From positions 1 through 64,000 of the forward strand of contig CAMPKP010000002.1 in NCBI GenBank assembly GCA_946887295.1: DNA of 64,000 nt. The letters are read 5' to 3'. Position numbers and translations under genes: made by a program. The stretch comes from an uncultured Gemmatimonadota bacterium (GTDB taxonomy: Bacteria; Gemmatimonadota; Gemmatimonadetes; Gemmatimonadales; GWC2-71-9). Under the pieces are notes generated by a model. That model was given only the letters and a program-made list of their open reading frames with translations. It made no database searches and had not been told where the DNA came from. Positions 57,874 through 64,000 of this stretch are shown here, in pieces; the stretch's first letter is position 1; every line of letters begins with the position of its first letter.

Positions 57874-59070
57874 ATGTCCGGTGCCATCGATGGGAGCCGT
57901 CTGCGCGACCCCCTGCTGCGACCCATCGCCGACAAGGTGACGGCGGGTGAGCGACTCAGTGCCACCGAGGGGGTCACGCTCTACGCGACCACCGATCTCC
58001 TGGGGCTCGGCGTGCTCGCCGACTTCGCCAACCGGCGGAGAAACGGCGACCGGGTCTTCTTCTCGGCCAACCAGCACATCAATCCGACCAACGTGTGCAT
58101 CCTGCGGAACACCTGCGTGTTCTGCTCCTTCGCCCGCATGCCCAAGGAAGACGGGGCCTACACCCGCTCGCTGGACGAGGTCTTCCACGAGGCCGAGCAG
58201 GCCCGCGGCATGCCGACCCGGGAGTTTCACATCGTAGGCGGACTTCACCCCAAGCTCAGGCTCGCCTACTACACCGACATGATCCGGGGGCTCAAGCAGC
58301 GGCATCCGCAGGTACACGTGAAGGCCCTCACGGCGGTCGAGATCGCGCATCTCGCGCGGATCGAGAAGATCTCCGAGCGCGAGGTGCTCGTCGCCCTGAA
58401 GGAGTCGGGTCTCACCAGCCTGCCTGGAGGCGGCGCCGAGGTCTTCAGCACCGCGGTCCGCGCCACCATCGCCGAGCGCAAGCTGACGGGAGAGGAGTGG
58501 CTCCGCGTGCACCGCGTGGCCCACGAGCTGGGAATCCCCACCAACTGCACCATGCTCTATGGACACGTGGAGACTGCGGAGGACCGGATCGCGCACCTGG
58601 AGCAGCTGCGGGCGCTGCAGGACGACACCGGCGGCTTCCTGACCTACATCCCCCTGGCGTACCATCCCGACCACAACGAGCTGGGCGAGGAGATGGGACG
58701 AGTGGGGACCGCGACGACCGGCTACGAGGATCTCAAGAACATCGCGGTCGCCCGGCTCTTCCTGGACAACGTTCCCCACGTGAAGACGCACTGGCCCATG
58801 GTGACGCCGTTCCTCTCGCAGATCGCGCTGGAGTTCGGCTGCGACGACGTCGAGGGGACCGTGGTCTACGAGCGGATCTACCACGAGGCCGGCGCGCACA
58901 CCGACATGCACCTGCCCTATCTCGAGCTGGTGCGGCTGATCCGCGGGGCCGGAAAGCGGCCGGTGGAGCGCGACAGTCTGTATCGACCGGTGCGGGAGCA
59001 GTTCGACGATCCTCCGCCGGAGCCTTCGATGCGGCGGGGCGGTGCGCTGCCGGTGGTGCACGCGGCATGA
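57874..59070 (+). CDS. mqnE: Aminofutalosine synthase (radical SAM)
   Basis: MqnE joins SAM and the MqnA product to form aminofutalosine, early in the futalosine menaquinone pathway. The 398-residue TIM-barrel protein has HINPTNVC with Cys75, then Cys81 and Cys84. The spacing is CX5CX2C rather than the CX3CX2C of its paralogue MqnC downstream. Further family traits are VGGLHP near 118, LTSLPGGGAEVF, and the C-terminal PFLSQIALEFGCDDVEGTV. ATG with a strong SD; the stop overlaps mqnA (ATGA). Confidence 0.9.
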   Translation: MSGAIDGSRLRDPLLRPIADKVTAGERLSATEGVTLYATTDLLGLGVLADFANRRRNGDRVFFSANQHINPTNVCILRNTCVFCSFARMPKEDGAYTRSLDEVFHEAEQARGMPTREFHIVGGLHPKLRLAYYTDMIRGLKQRHPQVHVKALTAVEIAHLARIEKISEREVLVALKESGLTSLPGGGAEVFSTAVRATIAERKLTGEEWLRVHRVAHELGIPTNCTMLYGHVETAEDRIAHLEQLRALQDDTGGFLTYIPLAYHPDHNELGEEMGRVGTATTGYEDLKNIAVARLFLDNVPHVKTHWPMVTPFLSQIALEFGCDDVEGTVVYERIYHEAGAHTDMHLPYLELVRLIRGAGKRPVERDSLYRPVREQFDDPPPEPSMRRGGALPVVHAA

Positions 59071-59888
59071 AGCTCGGGCGCATCCCCTGGATCAACTGCT
59101 ATCCCGTCTACGCCGCCATCGACCGGGGACTGGTGGGGGTGCCCGCCGCACTGGTGAGCGGCACGGCTTCGGAGCTGAACGACCTGCTCGCCGCCGGTGA
59201 GCTGCAGGTGAGTGTCGTCTCCGCGGTGGAGTACGCCAGGAACGCGGCCAAGTACCATCTCCTGCCGGATCTGGCCATCACCTGCGACGGCCCGGTCCAC
59301 AGCGTCGCGCTCTTCTCGAAGCGCCCCGCCGCCGAGCTCGACGGGCGGACCATCCTCGTGACCGCTTCGTCGCGGACCTCCGTGCTCCTCCTGGATCTCC
59401 TCTGCCGTCACCGCTGGAGCGTGCGCCCCAACTTCGCCTCGGCCCGGGCCGAGGCGCCCGACCTCGCCGCGCTCGACGGGCTCCCCCACGAGGCCGTGCT
59501 CGTGATCGGCGACGCCGCGCTGCTCCTCGCCGCGGAGGAGCGGTACCCGGTGCGAATCGATCTGGGGGCGGCGTGGAAGGAATGGACCGGGCTCCCCTTC
59601 GTGTTCGCCGTGTGGGCCTCGCGGCGCGATGCGCGGCCCGCGGGAGTACAGGCGGTGTACCGAGGGCTCCTGGAATCGCGCGCCTGGGGCCTCTCGCACC
59701 TGGACGAGCTGGCCCGGGAGGCGCACCGGCGCACCGGCGTCGAGGAGCGAGCCTGCCGCGCCTATCTGGCCGACCTGGACTACGCCCTCTCGTACCGCCA
59801 CCTGGCGGGGCTCACCGACTTCTTCCGCCGGCTGGCGCAGGAAGGGCTGGTGCCGGACGGATCGCTCTCGTTCATCTCGGCGGCCTAG
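59067..59888 (+). CDS. mqnA: Chorismate dehydratase
   Basis: MqnA dehydrates chorismate to 3-enolpyruvylbenzoate, the first futalosine-pathway step. The 273-residue protein has the periplasmic-binding-protein fold with KLGRIPWINCYPVY at the start, the SGTASELNDLL segment near 32, and VSVVSAVEYARN near 50, with SSRTSV near 103. It is coupled to mqnE. A 66-base spacer without a clear promoter follows. Confidence 0.92.
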   Translation: MKLGRIPWINCYPVYAAIDRGLVGVPAALVSGTASELNDLLAAGELQVSVVSAVEYARNAAKYHLLPDLAITCDGPVHSVALFSKRPAAELDGRTILVTASSRTSVLLLDLLCRHRWSVRPNFASARAEAPDLAALDGLPHEAVLVIGDAALLLAAEERYPVRIDLGAAWKEWTGLPFVFAVWASRRDARPAGVQAVYRGLLESRAWGLSHLDELAREAHRRTGVEERACRAYLADLDYALSYRHLAGLTDFFRRLAQEGLVPDGSLSFISAA

Positions 59889-59954
59889 GCGGCCGGCAGA
59901 CGGTCGGGACCCGGATGGAGCAGTCGAGGTGACAACAGCTAAAGGACTGGCACC

Positions 59955-61013
59955 GTGAGCGTTGTAGATCGCAACTCAAGTGAGTTCAAAGCCCTGCTGG
60001 AGCTCTACGACCGGGCCCCGCTCCTCGAGCTCGGGCAGCTTGCCGACGCGGAGCGCTGGCGGCGCCATCCCGAGAGCGTGGTCACCTACATCATCGATCG
60101 CAACATCAACTACACCAACGTCTGCGTGGCCGACTGCCAGTTCTGCGCGTTCTACCGCCGGCCCCGGCACGCGGAGGGGTACGTCCTGAGCTTCGAGGAG
60201 ATCGGCGCGAAGATCGACGAGTGCAAGGCGATCGGCGGCGTGCAGATCCTCCTGCAGGGCGGCCACAACCCGTACATCCCGTTCGAGTGGTATCTCGACC
60301 TGATGCGCTACATCAAGCGCAACCATCCGATCCACATCCACGGCTTCTCGCCCTCGGAGATCGTGTTCTTCAGCGAGCGGTTCGGCCTGGGCGTCGCTGA
60401 GGTCGTGCGCGAGCTGCGGGAGGCGGGGCTCGACAGCGTTCCCGGCGGCGGCGGCGAGATCCTGGTGGACGAGATCCGGGAGCGCGTGGCGAAGAAGAAG
60501 GCCCAGACCGAGGAGTGGCTGGGAGTGCAGGAGGAGGCCCACCGCCAGGGGATGAAGACCTCGGTGACCATGATGTACGGCCTCGGCGAGACGTCCGCCG
60601 ACCGGCTCGAGCACCTGTTCCGGGTGCGCGACCTTCAGTCCCGCACCGGTGGGTTCACGGCGTTCATCTGCTGGCCGCTGCAGCCCGAAGGCACGCCCGG
60701 GATGTCCCATTATCAGAAGACCGACGCGGTGACCTACCTGCGTACCCTCGCGCTCGCCCGGGTCGTGCTGGACAACGTGCCCAACCTGCAATCCTCCTGG
60801 GTCACCATGGGGCACAAGGTGGGGCAGGTCGCCCTCCGATTCGGTGCCAACGACTACGGCAGCCTGATGATGGAGGAGAACGTCGTGTCCGCGGCCGGGA
60901 CCACCTACCGGACGACGCTCGGCGAGATCGACCGCATCATCCGCGATGCGGGATACCAGCCCCGCCGGCGGCGCCAGGACTACACCGTGCTCGAGGAGGT
61001 GGCGGCGGCATGA
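59955..61013 (+). CDS. mqnC: Cyclic dehypoxanthinyl futalosine synthase (radical SAM)
   Basis: MqnC forms the spiro ring of the cyclic intermediate. The 352-residue protein has Cys57, Cys61 and Cys64 in CX3CX2C (CVADCQFC), VQILLQGGHNP near 95, VPGGGGEIL near 160, and GANDYGSLMMEENVVSAAG near the C-terminus. GTG start with AAGGA eight bases upstream. MqnB and MqnD are not in the window. Confidence 0.94.
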   Translation: MSVVDRNSSEFKALLELYDRAPLLELGQLADAERWRRHPESVVTYIIDRNINYTNVCVADCQFCAFYRRPRHAEGYVLSFEEIGAKIDECKAIGGVQILLQGGHNPYIPFEWYLDLMRYIKRNHPIHIHGFSPSEIVFFSERFGLGVAEVVRELREAGLDSVPGGGGEILVDEIRERVAKKKAQTEEWLGVQEEAHRQGMKTSVTMMYGLGETSADRLEHLFRVRDLQSRTGGFTAFICWPLQPEGTPGMSHYQKTDAVTYLRTLALARVVLDNVPNLQSSWVTMGHKVGQVALRFGANDYGSLMMEENVVSAAGTTYRTTLGEIDRIIRDAGYQPRRRRQDYTVLEEVAAA

Positions 61014-61041
61014 GACCCGCCGCCGCCGCGCGCTCTCCCCG

Positions 61042-61515
61042 ATGAGAGTCGGCATCGGCTACGATTCCCACCGGTTCACCGACACGCGTCCATTGGTCCT
61101 GGCCGGGGTGCGGATCCCGGGCGAGCGCGGGCTCTCCGGCCATTCGGACGCCGATGCCGTCGCGCACGCGCTGACCGACGCCATCCTGGGTGCCGCCGCC
61201 GCCGGAAACATCGGACAGCTCTTTCCCGATACCGATCCCCGGTGGAAGGACGCGGACTCGATGGAGCTCCTGCGCACCGCGCACGAGCTGGTGCGCGGGC
61301 GCGGTCACGCGCTGGTGCAGGCGGATCTCACGGTCATCACCGAGGCGCCGCGCCTCGGCCCCCACCTGACGGCGATGGCGGCGTCGCTGGCGGAGCGGCT
61401 GGGGCTGCCGGCCGGCGCCATCGGGGTGAAGGCCAAGACCAACGAGGGGATGGGATTCATCGGGAGGGGGGAAGGGCTGGCCGTCATCGCGGTCGCCCTG
61501 CTGGAGGCCCGCTGA
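61042..61515 (+). CDS. ispF: 2-C-methyl-D-erythritol 2,4-cyclodiphosphate synthase
   Basis: IspF makes the cyclic diphosphate in the MEP pathway. The 157-residue zinc/manganese trimer protein has GYDSHRF (Asp, His metal ligands), SGHSDADAVAHALTDAILGA with a second His, GQLFPDTDP, and KAKTNEGMGFIGRGEG near the C-terminus. A separate, non-fused IspF. The isoprenoid side chain of menaquinone links it to the mqn genes upstream. Confidence 0.96.
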   Translation: MRVGIGYDSHRFTDTRPLVLAGVRIPGERGLSGHSDADAVAHALTDAILGAAAAGNIGQLFPDTDPRWKDADSMELLRTAHELVRGRGHALVQADLTVITEAPRLGPHLTAMAASLAERLGLPAGAIGVKAKTNEGMGFIGRGEGLAVIAVALLEAR

Positions 61516-62582
61516 TCGAAACCCTGCTGGACTGGGTCTCGAGTCTACCACCGGCGGCCGTGTATGGGGTTCTCGCCCTGCTCGCCGCGGTGGAGAACGT
61601 CGTTCCGCCGGTCCCCTCCGACGCCGCGGTCGCGCTGGGCGCATTCCTCTCCCACCGCGGCGTCACGACACCCCTCCTCGTCTTCCTGGTCACCTGGATC
61701 TCCAACCTCGCGGGCGCCGGCCTGGTCTACCTGGCCGCGCGCCGATTCGGGCACAGGCTCTTCGCCAGCCGCACCGGCCGCCGGCTGCTGGCGCCCCGCT
61801 CGCTCGCCGTCATCGAGCGCGAGTATCTCCGCTTCGGGATCGTCGGCATCTTCCTCAGCCGTTTTCTCCCGGGGATACGGGCCGTCGTCCCGCCGTTCGC
61901 GGGACTGGTGCGCCTCGGCGCGGTCCGCACCTTCGTGCCGATGGCGGTTGCCTCCGCGATCTGGTACGGCGGCATCACCGCCGCGGGCTCGCTCATCGGC
62001 TCCCGGTGGGAGCGCATCCTCGCCGTGCTGGAGGACGTGAACCGCACGATGTGGATCGTGACGGTTCTGCTCGTCGCGGGCCTCGCCGTCTGGTACTGGA
62101 GGCGACGGCGCCGCAGGGCGAGCGAGCGGCTGTGGCACGCCACCCGCGACGCGCTGGACCCCTCGGCGCCGTCGTTTCTCCGGGGGACCGAGCTCGCCGA
62201 GGGGTCGGCCCGAGAGGCCGCCGCCCTCCTGGTGCTCGAGATCGCCTACGCCGATCCCGTCCTGACATCCGAGGACCGCGAGCTCGTCGCCCGGCACCTG
62301 CGGGAGCGGTGGGGACTCGAGAGAAGCGGGTCACTGCCGGAGCCCGCGCCGGAGGAGGAGCGGCGGACTCGCTTCGCGCTCTATGCCGGGCGTCTTCGCG
62401 AGCGCTTCGGACGGGCCGAGCGGCTCGCGCTGGTGGAGCGGATGTGGACGGTCGCGTTCGGCGATGGCGCGATAGGCGCCCAGGAGGACCGGGTGATGGC
62501 GGTTGCCGCCGAGCTGCTCGACGTCCGGCCGGCCGACGTCGCGGACGTCCGCCTGCGTCTCCGGACCAGGCGCGAGGAATGA
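61512..62582 (+). CDS. DedA family membrane protein with C-terminal TerB-like domain
   Basis: Residues 1-175 form a DedA/VTT domain: ENVVPPVPSD (28-37), a TM pair, GIFLSRFLPGIRAVVPPFAG (112-131) with the conserved Arg, and IWYGGITAAGS. DedA proteins act in lipid flipping, including undecaprenyl-phosphate recycling. A further helix (181-196) and a basic stretch lead to a cytoplasmic domain (about 235-343) with two acidic helical repeats, EIAYADPVLTSEDRELV and VAFGDGAIGAQEDRVM, typical of TerB-like folds. The only start that keeps the first helix is CTG at 61512, inside the ispF stop (CTGA). GTG at 61560 is an alternative that would cut 16 residues. The stop overlaps xerD. Confidence 0.8.
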   Translation: MIETLLDWVSSLPPAAVYGVLALLAAVENVVPPVPSDAAVALGAFLSHRGVTTPLLVFLVTWISNLAGAGLVYLAARRFGHRLFASRTGRRLLAPRSLAVIEREYLRFGIVGIFLSRFLPGIRAVVPPFAGLVRLGAVRTFVPMAVASAIWYGGITAAGSLIGSRWERILAVLEDVNRTMWIVTVLLVAGLAVWYWRRRRRRASERLWHATRDALDPSAPSFLRGTELAEGSAREAAALLVLEIAYADPVLTSEDRELVARHLRERWGLERSGSLPEPAPEEERRTRFALYAGRLRERFGRAERLALVERMWTVAFGDGAIGAQEDRVMAVAAELLDVRPADVADVRLRLRTRREE

Positions 62583-63499
62583 CGGTCCCGGCCGTCAGGG
62601 ACCAGATCGACCGCGAGTTCTGGCTCGAGGGCTTCCGGGACTTCCTCTCCCTCGAGGCCGGCCACAGCCAGAACACGGTCGAGGCCTATCTTCGCGATCT
62701 TCGCAGGATGGGGGAGTTCGCGCTCTCCCGCGGAGTGCACGACCCGGGCCGGGTGGGACGGCCGCTGCTGCGCGACTTCGTCTACCTGCTCAAGGATCTC
62801 GGGCTCAGCGCCGCCACCATCCGCCGTGAGGTCTCGGCCATCCGCACCTACTACGGATTCCTGGTGGGTGAGGGGCGCGTCGCGGAGGATCCGAGCGACC
62901 GGCTGGAGACTCCGCGCCGGGGACGCACGCTTCCCGACACGCTGAGCGTCCGCGAGGTCGAGGCCCTCATCACGGCGCCCGGCATCGACGATCCCCTCGG
63001 CTGGCGCGACCGGGCGTTGCTGGAGCTGGGCTACGGCGCGGGGCTCCGGGTCTCGGAGCTCTGCGGCCTGACCCTCACGGACCTCCTCTTGCCCGAGAGC
63101 CTGGTGCGGATTCTGGGGAAGGGCGGCAAGCAGCGCCTGGTGCCGATCGGGAGAAATACCATCGGCTCGGTGTCCGTCTACCTTCACTCGCTCCGCCCCA
63201 CGCTCGATCGCGGGAAGAGCGGCGGACGGGTTCTGCTGAACGCCAGGGGCGAGCCGCTCTCCCGGGTGGGAGCGTGGGGCATCGTCAAGCGCGCGACCGG
63301 GCGCGCCGGCATCGCGAAGCGGGTCACCCCCCACACGCTGCGGCACAGCTTCGCGACCCATCTGCTCGAGGGAGGTGCGGACCTTCGCGCCGTGCAGGAG
63401 ATGCTCGGCCATGCGGACCTCTCCACGACCCAGATCTACACCCACGTGGATCGCGAGTACCTGCGGTCCGTTCACAAGCAGTACCACCCCCGCGGCTGA
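62579..63499 (+). CDS. xerD: Tyrosine recombinase XerD-like
   Basis: Xer recombinases resolve chromosome dimers at dif. The 306-residue protein has an N-terminal SAM-like core-binding domain (about 12-100) and a catalytic domain with Arg157 (GLRVSEL), Lys near 181, His252 and Arg255 (HTLRHSFATHLLEGGADLR), His278 (MLGHADLS) and nucleophile Tyr287 (TQIYTHV). XerD rather than XerC or a phage integrase is favoured by the housekeeping context and by the HKQYHPRG-like end. ATG in the previous stop. Confidence 0.92.
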   Translation: MTVPAVRDQIDREFWLEGFRDFLSLEAGHSQNTVEAYLRDLRRMGEFALSRGVHDPGRVGRPLLRDFVYLLKDLGLSAATIRREVSAIRTYYGFLVGEGRVAEDPSDRLETPRRGRTLPDTLSVREVEALITAPGIDDPLGWRDRALLELGYGAGLRVSELCGLTLTDLLLPESLVRILGKGGKQRLVPIGRNTIGSVSVYLHSLRPTLDRGKSGGRVLLNARGEPLSRVGAWGIVKRATGRAGIAKRVTPHTLRHSFATHLLEGGADLRAVQEMLGHADLSTTQIYTHVDREYLRSVHKQYHPRG

Positions 63500-63500
63500 C

Positions 63501-64000
63501 ATGAGCCGCCTCGGCCTGACCGTCGCGATGGCCTGCATCGCATGCGTGCGCTACGAGCCCCTGCCGCTCGATCCCGCGCTCCACCCGTCCGAGATCCGGC
63601 GTCGTGATCTCGCGGACACCGCGCTCGTGGCCCGGGTGGCGCGCTACGCCGGACAGCCACGGGGAAACCACTGGACCGCCGACCAGCTCGCGGTCGCGGC
63701 GCTGAGCCTCCGCGCCGACCTCCGCCGCCTTCGCGCCGAATGGCGCGCTGCCCGCGCCGGGCTGCGAACCGCCGGCGAGCGTCCCGCCCCGGGTGCGCAG
63801 GCAGACCTCGAGCGGCGCGTTGCCGGCCGTGAGGATGGGAGCCCGTGGGTGGTAGCCGTCGGCGGCCTCTTCGCGCTCGAGCTCGGCGGCAAGCGCGGGG
63901 CCCGGCTGCAGACGGCCCGCGCCGCTCTCGCGCTCGCGGAGGCCCGGCTGGTCTCGGGCGCCTGGGAGGCGGCGGTCCAGACCCGGCGAGCCGCAACCGC
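63501..64000 (+). CDS. TolC-family outer-membrane protein, N-terminal part (3' end outside window)
   Basis: An ATG one base after the xerD stop opens a frame that runs uninterrupted to the window end (166 codons). The first 15 residues are hydrophobic and end in cysteines (AMACIAC), so a lipoprotein signal is possible. The rest is Ala/Arg/Leu-rich and helical, with LRADLRRLRAEWRAARAGL near residue 70 and FALELGGKRGARL near 125. This resembles TolC/CzcC outer-membrane efflux proteins, which show a D-L-R-A-A-R helix and a G-G-K-R segment. Too little is present to name the export system. Confidence 0.65.
   Translation, partial: MSRLGLTVAMACIACVRYEPLPLDPALHPSEIRRRDLADTALVARVARYAGQPRGNHWTADQLAVAALSLRADLRRLRAEWRAARAGLRTAGERPAPGAQADLERRVAGREDGSPWVVAVGGLFALELGGKRGARLQTARAALALAEARLVSGAWEAAVQTRRAAT

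Overview
The window is a gene-dense (about 69% GC by eye), almost purely chromosomal housekeeping segment from an aerobic, respiring bacterium. It resembles Gemmatimonadota or a close relative in the FCB assemblage. The grounds are GC content, a futalosine-type menaquinone pathway (MqnE/A/C), a five-helix b558-type SdhC with a long SdhA, a complete 14-gene complex I, secreted peptidases with short signals ending in Ala-Gln, and promoters with TAnnTT-like -10 boxes. The phylum is an inference. No rRNA, tRNA, CRISPR array, insertion sequence or prophage was seen, and no gap between genes exceeds 300 bases.

Layout. 1-867: C-terminal part of an outer-membrane beta-barrel protein, followed by a structured intergenic region. 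1104-10873: yicC, gmk, rpoZ, coaBC, a family-4 uracil-DNA glycosylase, dnaB, radA, ispD, a Sua5/YwlC-type gene, a YwlE-like phosphatase, aroE and comF, nearly all overlapping or abutting. 10933-13958: gap, pgk, tpiA. 13969-16412: an ArgE-like deacylase coupled to hutF, sitting between tpiA and secG. 16464-18390: secG, carA and an HU gene with a near-canonical promoter and a strong terminator. 18504-20719: moaD, moaE, moaA, trmL. 20795-25136: mdh, sdhC, sdhA, sdhB. 25185-30263: two divergent secreted peptidases (M1, and a beta-propeller-M28 protein) and dcd, which converges on the M28 gene and shares a CTAG with it as stop codons.

30461-44608 is nuoA to nuoN in the canonical order. A phosphomannomutase/phosphoglucomutase gene and a divergent UPF0182 membrane protein follow without a visible break. 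48507-51913 is a phosphoryl-transfer block (carbamate kinase, sucC, sucD, ndk). 51952-57793 is the DUF177-rpmF-plsX-fabH-fabD-fabG-acpP-fabF lipid operon. 57874-61013 is mqnE, mqnA, mqnC. The window ends with ispF, a DedA-TerB fusion, xerD and the start of a TolC-like gene.

Together the genes describe aerobic energy metabolism: lower glycolysis, part of the TCA cycle (SucCD, SDH, MDH), complex I and menaquinone synthesis, plus fatty-acid initiation and elongation, MEP-isoprenoid steps and replication/repair. Translational coupling is pervasive: about twenty junctions are ATGA, GTGA, TGATG or similar. I did not find an obvious new defence or mobile system. The points most worth a second look are the DedA-TerB fusion, the CX5CX2C cluster motif of MqnE, a CoaBC lacking the usual catalytic cysteine, the Thr11 signature of the YwlE-like phosphatase, the coupled deacylase/HutF pair, a recurrent promoter architecture with probable leaderless genes, and probable CTG starts.
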